DNA of 19,096 nucleotides from Humisphaera sp. (GTDB lineage Bacteria; Planctomycetota; Phycisphaerae; Tepidisphaerales; Tepidisphaeraceae): positions 1 to 19,096 of the forward strand of contig JANXVV010000257.1 in NCBI GenBank assembly GCA_025351525.1, given 5' to 3'. The position numbers and the translations under genes are program-made. Shown one piece after another: positions 7,188-14,165 of the stretch. Positions within the stretch are counted from its first letter, which is position 1; each line of letters begins with the position of its first letter. The notes beneath the pieces were generated by a model that saw nothing but the letters and a program-made list of their open reading frames with translations, was not told the origin of the DNA and made no database searches.

Positions 7188-10100
7188 ATGCATCGAATGA
7201 CCGCACGATTCGTCTACTTCGCAACCGCGATTTTTTCCCTCGGCATCCTCTCGCCCTCCGGCGGCGTCGAGCAGGGGAACAAAGCGGAACGCCCGTTTGC
7301 CATCAACGCCCGCGTGCCCTGGACCACCTCGCATATCATCGGTTCACCTGAGGCACCGCTTCCTTACAAAACCCGCCGCGCATTTCCGAATCTCACGTTT
7401 CAAAGTCCGCTGGATATCGCGTTCACGCCGGGGGACGAGCGGGTGATCGTGCTTGAGCAGCACGGGAAAATCTTCTCGTTCCCCAATGATGATTCAACCG
7501 CCAAAGCCGATCTGGTCTTCGAGGTTTCCAATGTACGAGGCCTGGATCGAATCCCCCACTGCCAGGGCATCGGCGATGTTTTTGGCTTTACTTTACATCC
7601 GCAATACAAAACCAATCACTATCTATACGTTTGCTACAATCTGAATTTGCAACCCCCCGCCCGCAACCATGAGAACGGCACCCGCATCTCGCGATTTACG
7701 GTGAGCGACACGCAGCCGCCCTCCATCGACCCGAAATCCGAGCAGATTCTGCTGACCTCTACCTCCGGCGGTCACAACGGCTGCTGCCTGAAATTCGGGC
7801 CCGATGGCTACCTCTACTTCTCGCTCGGCGACGGGGGCGACCCCGATCCGCCCGACCCCATGAACACCGGGCAGGATATCGGCGATCTGATGTCGTCCAT
7901 CCTTCGAATCGATGTCGATCACCCAAGCGCCGGCAAGCCCTACTCCATTCCCGCCGACAACCCGTTCGTTAAAATGCCCGCCGCACGCCCCGAAGTCTTT
8001 GCCTACGGCCTGCGAAATCCCTGGCGAATGAGCTTCGATCGGCAAACCGGGAACCTATGGGTCGGCGACGTTGGCTGGGAACTGTGGGAATCCATCGTCT
8101 GTGCCAAATCCGGCAGCAATTTCGGGTGGAGTATTTTTGAGGGCCCCAACCCGGTGCATCCGGACGGCAAGCGTGGTCCGACACCGATCACGCAACCGGC
8201 GATCGCGCTGTCGCATTCGGAAGCCGCGTCACTGACCGGGGGAGTCGTCTACCACGGGAAACAGTTCCCGGAACTCGCGGGCTACTATGTGTTCGGAGAC
8301 TGGCAGACTCAGCGACTATGGGCCGCGAAATGCAATGGCGACAAACTCGAGCCGCACCGCGACATCGCGATGACCGACCAACGGATCGTCGCGTTCGGCG
8401 AGCAATCCAATGGCGAACTACTCATCGTGGATCATCAGGGCGGTGGGCTTTGGCGAATCGCGCGCAACGATACCGTCGCACAGTCTCAACCTTTCCCGCG
8501 AAAGCTGAGTGAAACCGGCTTGTTCTCGTCGATGACGAATCAGGCGCCGCAACCGGGAGTCATCCCTTTTTCGATCAATGCCCCACAGTGGGTGGATGGC
8601 GCGACCGCCGAGCGGTGGGTGGCGGTGCCGGGGGATGCGAAGGTGGTCTGGGGCAAAGGGGTCTGGGGCGACGATCAACCCGCATGGCCGATGAACAGCG
8701 TCCTCGCGCGAACCCTCTCGCTGGAAATGCGGCTTGGTGAGTCTGGTAGCCGTAAACCCGTGGAAACCCAAATTCTCCATTTCGATGGCCGTCAATGGCA
8801 AGGCTATTCCTACGCCTGGAATGACGAACAGACCGACGCGGACTTGGTAGACTCAAAAGGTGCCGTCAAACGATTTGCCATTCACGATCCATCGTTCCCG
8901 ACAGGCGTTCGCCAGCAGACGTGGAACTATAACTCGCGGCCCCAGTGCATGACCTGTCATAATTCATGGACGGACATGACGCTGGCATTCAATGCCCCGC
9001 AACTTGATCGCCCGCAACGATTCGGGGAAGTGACCGACAATCAAATTCGCACCTTTCGGCATCTGGGCCTGATGCTGGAACCGAAACCCGGGAAGGAACC
9101 CAGGCCCGATGCGGAGCGAATGACGCTTACCAATCCCGTCGATCCCTCCGCCGATCTGAACGAGCGGGCGCGATCCTACCTTCACGTCAATTGCTCGCAT
9201 TGCCATCGTTTTGGCGGAGGCGGCTCGGCTCTGTTTGACGTGCGAAAGGAGCTTTCGCTCGACAAGATGAACCTCGTCAACCTCAAGCCGAACCTAGGCG
9301 ACTTCGGTATTGACGAGGGCCAACTGATCTGCGCCGGTGATCCCAATCGCTCGGTGCTTTTGTATCGGATGGCCAAGCTGGGCCGTGGCCGGATGCCGCA
9401 CATTGGATCGGAATGCGTGGATGTCGAGGGGTTGAAGTTGATCCGGCAATGGTCGGCCTATCTCGCCGGGAAATCGAGTGTTACGCCCTCTAATGCGAAG
9501 ACAACCCAGTTGCAGAAAGTAAGGTGGGAGGCGTTGAGTTTGATTGAAGACCATGACACGAAACCAGCGGATGCGGCGATGGCGATGGATCAATTGCTTT
9601 CGACAACCACCGGGGCATTGACACTGTTAGCCGAGGTCGATCAAGGTAGTCTTCCCAGGAAAACTACTTCGACGATCATCGCAAAGGGAATCTCAACCTC
9701 CGTCGAGCCCATCCACGACCTGTACCGCCGCTTCGATCCCGCCGACTCCTCGGCAATCCGGCTCGGATCGAACATAGACCCGGCCACACTACTCAACCTC
9801 GCCGGTGACCCCGAAAAAGGCCGCAAGGTTTTCGCGGAGCAAGCGGGCACCGGGCTTTGCATCCGCTGTCACATCGTGGCCGGAAAAGGGACGGAGTTCG
9901 GCCCCGATCTCAGTCATATCGCGACGAAATACAGCCGAAAGGATCTGCTCGACAATATTCTCAATCCCTCCAAGACCATTGCTGAAGGCTATGCCACTTA
10001 TGTGCTGAAAACGAAGAGCGGCGAGATATTCAGCGGGTTTTTAGTAAGTAAGACCGATCAGGAAGTCGTGCTGAAAGGGGCCGATCTCAAACTGGTTCAT

Positions 10101-10226
10101 GTGGCGGCGGGTGATGTTCAGAAGTTGACGGCGCAGCCTGTATCGGCCATGCCTGAAGGACTGCTGGGTGATCTGGAGCGGCCGCAGGCTGTGGATTTGC
10201 TCGAATATCTAGGGACGTTGAAGTAG
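7188..10226 (+). CDS. Sugar-dehydrogenase-like beta-propeller fused to c-type haem domains
   Basis: A 1012-residue exported protein. A signal peptide covers about residues 1-26. Residues 55-425 form a six-bladed propeller of the soluble glucose/aldose dehydrogenase family (FTPGDERVIVLEQHGKIFSF, GHNGCCLKFGPDGYLYFSLGDGG, YGLRNPWRMSFD, GDVGWELWE, NFGWSIFEG). About 440-760 resembles the conserved planctomycete region that follows such propellers, with CMTCH (587-591) and CSHCH (669-673). The C-terminal 150 residues are a planctomycete haem-binding domain with CIRCH (891-895), GPDLSHIATKYSRKDLLDNILNPSKTI and a SGFLVSKTDQEVVLK strand. Predicted role: periplasmic oxidation of a sugar or aldehyde coupled to electron transfer through haem. 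The cofactor (PQQ or none) cannot be read. M1 (7188) or M4 (7197) may be the start; no ribosome binding site is evident. Confidence 0.9.
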   Translation: MHRMTARFVYFATAIFSLGILSPSGGVEQGNKAERPFAINARVPWTTSHIIGSPEAPLPYKTRRAFPNLTFQSPLDIAFTPGDERVIVLEQHGKIFSFPNDDSTAKADLVFEVSNVRGLDRIPHCQGIGDVFGFTLHPQYKTNHYLYVCYNLNLQPPARNHENGTRISRFTVSDTQPPSIDPKSEQILLTSTSGGHNGCCLKFGPDGYLYFSLGDGGDPDPPDPMNTGQDIGDLMSSILRIDVDHPSAGKPYSIPADNPFVKMPAARPEVFAYGLRNPWRMSFDRQTGNLWVGDVGWELWESIVCAKSGSNFGWSIFEGPNPVHPDGKRGPTPITQPAIALSHSEAASLTGGVVYHGKQFPELAGYYVFGDWQTQRLWAAKCNGDKLEPHRDIAMTDQRIVAFGEQSNGELLIVDHQGGGLWRIARNDTVAQSQPFPRKLSETGLFSSMTNQAPQPGVIPFSINAPQWVDGATAERWVAVPGDAKVVWGKGVWGDDQPAWPMNSVLARTLSLEMRLGESGSRKPVETQILHFDGRQWQGYSYAWNDEQTDADLVDSKGAVKRFAIHDPSFPTGVRQQTWNYNSRPQCMTCHNSWTDMTLAFNAPQLDRPQRFGEVTDNQIRTFRHLGLMLEPKPGKEPRPDAERMTLTNPVDPSADLNERARSYLHVNCSHCHRFGGGGSALFDVRKELSLDKMNLVNLKPNLGDFGIDEGQLICAGDPNRSVLLYRMAKLGRGRMPHIGSECVDVEGLKLIRQWSAYLAGKSSVTPSNAKTTQLQKVRWEALSLIEDHDTKPADAAMAMDQLLSTTTGALTLLAEVDQGSLPRKTTSTIIAKGISTSVEPIHDLYRRFDPADSSAIRLGSNIDPATLLNLAGDPEKGRKVFAEQAGTGLCIRCHIVAGKGTEFGPDLSHIATKYSRKDLLDNILNPSKTIAEGYATYVLKTKSGEIFSGFLVSKTDQEVVLKGADLKLVHVAAGDVQKLTAQPVSAMPEGLLGDLERPQAVDLLEYLGTLK

Positions 10227-10295
10227 GTTGGATTGCTGCTGTCGAAGTTGAAACTTGGGCTGATCCGCAATGCTTTCAAAACTGCACGAGGTCTA

Positions 10296-10386
10296 AGAGC
10301 ATGTTTAAAAACAAAGTGGAGGCAGTCGTAGCATGGGCTACCAGCCCATGCTACGGCAAGCCCAGCCGTGCTCCTCAACATGCTCT
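10296..10386. repeat. 91-bp MITE-like palindromic element
   Basis: Perfect 10-bp terminal inverted repeats, AGAGCATGTT (10296-10305) and AACATGCTCT (10377-10386), enclose a central hairpin at 10327-10355: a 13-bp stem CGTAGCATGGGCT / AGCCCATGCTACG with an ACC loop. It lies in the 3' flank of the propeller-haem gene. It has no coding capacity, so any movement would need a transposase elsewhere. Confidence 0.7.
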
Positions 10387-10397
10387 ATAGCACTTCC

Positions 10398-10427
10398 ATA
10401 TAGCCCGGCGTTTACGCCGGGCTATAT
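10398..10427. terminator. Strong hairpin between convergent genes
   Basis: A perfect 13-bp stem ATATAGCCCGGCG / CGCCGGGCTATAT with a TTTA loop. It lies between the ends of two convergent genes (10226 + and 10439 -), so it is placed to end transcription from both sides. No T-run follows, so it could instead be a REP-like palindrome or need Rho. Confidence 0.55.
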
Positions 10428-10438
10428 AGATAGGGAAC

Positions 10439-11848
10439 TCACTTAGTAACCGGTGCAGTAGGAACGGGCGTGGGCAACGGCAAAGGGGCTTCGATCACCT
10501 TCGCCGGAGGCGCCACTGCGGGTTGAGTCGGAGCGATGGGGCTGAACTTCATCACCGGCTGCCGTTGAGCGGGTAACGGCACGGCAGGGACTACCTCAGA
10601 GGGTGGCATCGACCCCGTTGGCAGGACCGGGTTCGGCACTGCCGGCGGTATTTCTCGGGCGGTCACTTCCTTGATCTTCAGGTCGCCGAAGACTGCGAAA
10701 TATTTGCCGCTGACTTTGTCGTGGCGCCAGAACAGGATCTTGCCGGCGTCACCGAGTTTCAAGCCGGGGATGTAATCGTATTCCGTGCCTTTTTCATAGG
10801 CGAATAGCTGGCCGAACACGGTGCCGAGGGCCGTTGCGACTAACAGCGTCTCAGTATCGGGCACACCGTTCGAGTCGCCTTTGGCGATCTTGACGATGAT
10901 ACTCGGATCACTCAGCAGCGTCGGGAAATTCCCGTCGGTCATCCCCGCGTAGGCCCTGAGAATCACAACGACATGTTCTTCGATAGTATGTTGGTTCGCA
11001 GGCAGCGTCATCTCGGGCAGCGTCACTTGCGGCATTGTCTTGTAGCCTTCAGGTGGAACCAGGCTGAATAGGGTTGCATCCAAGGCCGGATCAAATCGAA
11101 GGTCGTCCATGGTTACCAGGACGTTGTTCGGGGCGATCATTTCAATCCTCAACGGCAAACCACTTTTGGGGTCGACCCAGATTGAAGCCTTCTGCGCCTC
11201 CTTTGTGATCTTGAACCCCTTAGCCTTCACTGCGCCGATCTGCTTGTCTTCGATCGGTTCACTCTTGCTGTCGGTCGCCATGCCGCGAAGTTCCGTGATG
11301 AAGTCGGAGGGCAGCCCGTACGACTTATACTTGACGAGGATCGCCTGCTTGCTGCCATGAACCAGGGACAGCATGGTGCCCGCCACCTGATCATTGATCG
11401 TGACGGACTGATCGCTTTCCGTGCGCAGCTTTCCAGGCTCCTGGAAATACATCTTCATTTTCACGGGCTCTTTCATTCCCGCGAGGGTGACGGACGCGGT
11501 GCAGGACATCGCATGCGCCGAGCGGATTTTCTCCGCAACCTGTGCATAGCTGACCGAACTGAAAAACGAAAGCATGGACCACACCGCAAGGCCCCCGACG
11601 ATGAACGTCAGTGAGGCGGCGAGTTTTTTGTGTGCGAATATCATGGCTAAAGTCCTCTGTGTCAGACCGATGGAACCGATCGGATTCAACGGAATCCGAT
11701 CCTCACCGGCGACCCTGCGAAGGGCGGCCAGCGTGTCGGCGGTCGCCTGGGGGCCCGGGCCATCGGGGACGGGCGCGTTTCGCAAGGCGGAGATGGAACG
11801 ATCGAGCAGATCTTCCGGAAGATTCCCGTTCAGGTCGTGTGATTTCAT
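10439..11848 (-). CDS. Membrane-anchored LolA/RseB-like protein, probable ECF anti-sigma or partner
   Basis: A 469-residue protein whose ATG overlaps the sigma gene stop (ATGA), implying translational coupling. Residues 1-75 are cytoplasmic and helical. One membrane segment lies at about 76-98 (LAASLTFIVGGLAVWSML). Residues 100-265 resemble the LolA/RseB-type lipoprotein-binding fold (AEKIRSAHAMSCTASVTLAG, MKMYFQEPGKLRTE, ASIWVDPKSGLPLRIEM, VTMDDLRFDPALDATLFSLVPPEGY). About 280-400 is a second unrecognised region, and about 405-469 is a Pro/Ala-rich tail. Known ECF systems place such proteins as membrane regulators that hold the sigma factor, so the role is inferred from position and topology. 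There is no HxxxCxxC zinc anti-sigma motif, so it is not a standard ZAS protein. It probably senses something outside the membrane. Confidence 0.8.
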   Translation of the reverse strand: MKSHDLNGNLPEDLLDRSISALRNAPVPDGPGPQATADTLAALRRVAGEDRIPLNPIGSIGLTQRTLAMIFAHKKLAASLTFIVGGLAVWSMLSFFSSVSYAQVAEKIRSAHAMSCTASVTLAGMKEPVKMKMYFQEPGKLRTESDQSVTINDQVAGTMLSLVHGSKQAILVKYKSYGLPSDFITELRGMATDSKSEPIEDKQIGAVKAKGFKITKEAQKASIWVDPKSGLPLRIEMIAPNNVLVTMDDLRFDPALDATLFSLVPPEGYKTMPQVTLPEMTLPANQHTIEEHVVVILRAYAGMTDGNFPTLLSDPSIIVKIAKGDSNGVPDTETLLVATALGTVFGQLFAYEKGTEYDYIPGLKLGDAGKILFWRHDKVSGKYFAVFGDLKIKEVTAREIPPAVPNPVLPTGSMPPSEVVPAVPLPAQRQPVMKFSPIAPTQPAVAPPAKVIEAPLPLPTPVPTAPVTK

Positions 11849-12351
11849 GACGACACCTCATTCATCTCGGCAAGCAATTCGCGGAGCCGTCCCCGGGCCC
11901 GGTGCAACCAGACGCCGACGACATCAGTGGAAATCGCCAGATGCTCGGCGATCTCCGGGTAGCTCCAGCCATCCAAATGAAACAGACAGAACACCTCGGC
12001 CTGCCGTGATGGAATCTCCGCCATTGCCAACCGCAATGTGGCGGACAGCTCTGCGTTTTCCGCGGCTTGCAACGGCAGGGGAAACGAAGTCTCTGGATGA
12101 TCTTCGGGCAAGGGCATCTCGCGATTCCGTCGTCGAACCCGCTGCCGCAGTCGGTCTATTGCCCGGGCGGTGGCCAACCGTTGCAGCAAGGCTCGCCAAT
12201 GAATCACGGTGTGCGTGCGGGAATACTCGACGGCCGCGACGAAGGTTTCCTGGAACACTTCATCCGCGTCCGCGCGGTTGCCGAGCACGCGCCACGCCGT
12301 CCGCCATACCGCGGGTCCGTCGTGGCTCAAGATGCGTTCCCAATCGATCAT
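11845..12351 (-). CDS. ECF-family RNA polymerase sigma factor
   Basis: A 168-residue protein. Region 2 covers about residues 10-75 (AWRVLGNRADADEVFQETFVAAV, then RLATARAIDRLRQRVRRRNRE for -10 recognition and core binding). Region 4 covers about 103-160 (IPSRQAEVFCLFHLDGWSYPEIAEHLAISTDVVGVWLHRARGRLRELL) with a clear helix-turn-helix. No regions 1 or 3 are present, as expected for ECF sigma factors. The start at 12351 has GGGAG 9 nt upstream on the minus strand. Its stop overlaps the start of the membrane protein gene at 11848 by the ATGA junction, so the two form an operon and a likely sigma/anti-sigma pair. Targets cannot be read from this window. Confidence 0.93.
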   Translation of the reverse strand: MIDWERILSHDGPAVWRTAWRVLGNRADADEVFQETFVAAVEYSRTHTVIHWRALLQRLATARAIDRLRQRVRRRNREMPLPEDHPETSFPLPLQAAENAELSATLRLAMAEIPSRQAEVFCLFHLDGWSYPEIAEHLAISTDVVGVWLHRARGRLRELLAEMNEVSS

Positions 12352-12434
12352 TTGCTGGAACTCCCACCGGCTTCAGTGCCGGCAGGAGAGTGGTCGTTGG
12401 AGGGGGGAGATTTATTACAGAAAATAAGTTATCG

Positions 12435-12450
12435 CGTGTTTACAAACACG
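12435..12450. promoter_or_regulatory. 16-bp dyad upstream of the sigma gene
   Basis: CGTGTTTACAAACACG has 7-bp arms around a 2-nt centre. It lies about 85 bp upstream of the sigma start, where an operator could sit. It abuts the left side of a palindromic repeat and resembles TGTTTAAAAACA beside the 10327 hairpin, so it may just be part of that repeat. Confidence 0.3.
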
Positions 12451-12461
12451 GTGGAGCCTGT

Positions 12462-12532
12462 CGTAGCATGGGCTACCAGCCCATGTCTTTTGGATTTCAA
12501 TACAAAAACATGGGCTGGTAGCCCATGCTACG
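12462..12532. repeat. Double-format palindromic element
   Basis: Perfect 25-bp inverted repeats at 12462-12486 and 12508-12532 are separated by 21 bp. Each arm is itself a hairpin (GCATGGGCTACCAGCCCATG core). The DNA can therefore form two short hairpins or one long one. It lies between the sulfite-oxidase-like gene end and the sigma gene promoter region. Confidence 0.88.
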
Positions 12533-12558
12533 GCAAACCCACCCGTTTTTATGAACGA

Positions 12559-13728
12559 TCAGATTTTAATCTTCCTCGGCCATTGCTGATTCGCTTCGTA
12601 GTAGGTCTTTTTCAACTTGATCGCCGGCTCATCGGAGGTCGGTTGAATGTTCGCCTTGCTGTCGATCCCGCGCGACACCACCGTGTGTTCCCCGGCTTTC
12701 GCGTCCTTCCAATCGAAGCTCCAGAATCGCCAGGTATACGGCTCCCGATGCGCGTCATCGATCTTCGCGCTCCGCCATTCACCCTCATCGATTTTAACTT
12801 CCACCGCTTTGACGGGAGCAAGGCCGGACCACGCGGCACCGAAGATCGTCACCCCGCCCTCCTTGCGGCGGATGACTTTGGCCACCATCGATTTGATGTT
12901 CATCGGGCCGACCGAGGATTCTTTCCAGGCGATTTTTCCATCGGGTAGTTCCTCGCCGCGCAGGGTGACATAGTCTTTGGCCATGAAGCGGGTCATCAGA
13001 CGGTGGTCGCGAGCTTCGATGCGATGAAGCCATTTGACCCAGGCAATGCCGTACCAACCGGGGACGATCAACCGAAGCGGCGCGCCATGGCCGGCGGTGA
13101 GGGGTTGGCCGTTCATCTCATAGGCCAGAATAATATCGTCGCGCTGCGCATCGGGCAGCGAGAGGGCCCGGGCAAAATTCTGGTCGTAATCCCCGCCGCG
13201 AATTTTTTCGATTTTGTGGTCGGCCCCGAAGAAGGCAATCTCCACGGTTTCGGGGGATAAGCCGCAGTCCTTCAGCAGCGGTGCCAGCGGTGTGCCGGTC
13301 CACTTCGCATTTCCGACGGCCCCGATAAATGTTTTGCTCGATCCGTTGCCGGAGCATTCGAGCGTGGCCGTCACCTCTTTGCGCGGCAGTTTCCGCAGAT
13401 CGTCCAGCGAGAGGCTGCGCGGTTTCTCGACCAGCCCGTCGATTTGCAATTTGTATCCTTCGCCCACTCCCGCCGGTGTGCCGTAATGATTGACGCTGAA
13501 AAATTGATCCATCGGGGTGATCCAATCCTTCAACGCATCCCAGTGCAGCGTCGCTTTGCCGGCATCGATCGCTTGCGGTTCGAGGAACGGAATGATCTGA
13601 TCCCCCGCCGCTTCTTCATCCGCGAATGCCCGCAGCGGAAGCCTCGCCAGCGCAATCGCGGCGGCACCCCACAAGCCATGCTGGACTATCTGGCGACGAC
13701 TGACACCGTGAAGTCTATTGATCTGCAT
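12559..13728 (-). CDS. Tat-exported sulfite-oxidase-family molybdopterin enzyme
   Basis: A 389-residue protein starting at ATG 13728. The frame is open to 13809, but this start puts a Tat signal at the N-terminus: SRRQIVQ with twin Arg at 11-12, a hydrophobic core to about 33 and RAFA near the cleavage site. The molybdopterin domain includes LHWDALKDWITPMDQFFSVNHYG (61-83), ATLECSGNGSS with C125 as the expected Mo ligand, GNAKWTGTPLAPLL, and GHGAPLRLIVPGWYGIAWVKWL. The C-terminal part is the Mo-co dimerisation (Ig-like) domain (IFGAAWSGLAPVKAVEVKIDEGEW). It lacks a haem domain, so it needs an external electron acceptor. Likely reaction: sulfite oxidation or a related oxygen transfer in the periplasm. 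It is close to SorA/SoxC-type proteins in layout; the substrate is not proven. Confidence 0.9.
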   Translation of the reverse strand: MQINRLHGVSRRQIVQHGLWGAAAIALARLPLRAFADEEAAGDQIIPFLEPQAIDAGKATLHWDALKDWITPMDQFFSVNHYGTPAGVGEGYKLQIDGLVEKPRSLSLDDLRKLPRKEVTATLECSGNGSSKTFIGAVGNAKWTGTPLAPLLKDCGLSPETVEIAFFGADHKIEKIRGGDYDQNFARALSLPDAQRDDIILAYEMNGQPLTAGHGAPLRLIVPGWYGIAWVKWLHRIEARDHRLMTRFMAKDYVTLRGEELPDGKIAWKESSVGPMNIKSMVAKVIRRKEGGVTIFGAAWSGLAPVKAVEVKIDEGEWRSAKIDDAHREPYTWRFWSFDWKDAKAGEHTVVSRGIDSKANIQPTSDEPAIKLKKTYYEANQQWPRKIKI

Positions 13729-13849
13729 GAGGAATCTTTCTTCAGTTGGACAGGCGATTTCCGACATAGTCTGCCGTGACGGGGAGAAGGATGCAACCCG
13801 GCTTCGCAAGTTGCATTCGCTTCGGACCGAATTGAATCTTATGTATCTG

Positions 13850-13873
13850 TTAGCGGGTGTCGCCGCCCGCTAA
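13850..13873 (+). promoter_or_regulatory. Hairpin directly abutting the ribosome binding site of a small gene
   Basis: An 8-bp perfect stem TTAGCGGG / CCCGCTAA with the loop TGTCGCCG. The AGGAG ribosome binding site begins at 13874, the next base. It may affect translation of the small gene at 13885, or it may be a repeat unit: the base sequence resembles the arm TTAGCGGCTGTGCCG at 16261-16275. Confidence 0.45.
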
Positions 13874-13884
13874 AGGAGATTGAG

Positions 13885-14106
13885 ATGCCGTTCGATTCGT
13901 CGCAGAATTTCGGGGGACCGAAGAGCCAGTCGATTCGCCCCGACGTGAGCACTTCATTTTCGTCCGATAACCAGCACTCGGCTTCGCTGCGCGAAGGTTG
14001 GCCGAACAACGCCGATGCCGTGCTCATGGCGGCGGCCAGTCCGGCACACGGATGCTGCGATGATGAATCGGCGGAGGATTACGAGCGGTGGGATGGGATG
14101 TCGTAG
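13885..14106 (+). CDS. Small protein of unknown function
   Basis: A 73-residue frame with a very good start: AGGAG at 13874-13878 and a 6-nt spacer to ATG 13885. The product is acidic and Ser/Asn/Asp-rich (MPFDSSQNFGGPKSQS near the start; CCDDESAEDYERWDG near the end), with two adjacent Cys and no membrane segment. The TAG stop at 14104-14106 is supplied by a palindromic repeat, so the native C-terminus may be altered. It lies divergent from the sulfite-oxidase-like gene. No family is recognised. The ribosome binding site is the main evidence, and it could be a spurious short frame. Confidence 0.45.
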   Translation: MPFDSSQNFGGPKSQSIRPDVSTSFSSDNQHSASLREGWPNNADAVLMAAASPAHGCCDDESAEDYERWDGMS

Positions 14107-14165
14107 CATGGACTACCAGCCCATGTCTTCATTTTTAAAAACATGGGCTGGTAGCCCATGCTACG
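14102..14165. repeat. Double-format palindromic element between convergent genes
   Basis: 25-bp arms at 14102-14126 and 14141-14165 with one mismatch (A at 14111) and a 14-bp AT-rich loop. The core is the same as at 12462-12532. Each end contains CGTAG, which gives a TAG stop to the gene running into it from either side: the 13885 gene and the GTPase gene that ends at 14161. Confidence 0.88.

Noticed and set aside
12067..12948. 293-aa + strand frame across the sigma gene, a palindrome and the molybdoenzyme gene
   Set aside because: It crosses two well-supported minus-strand genes and a repeat; no motif.
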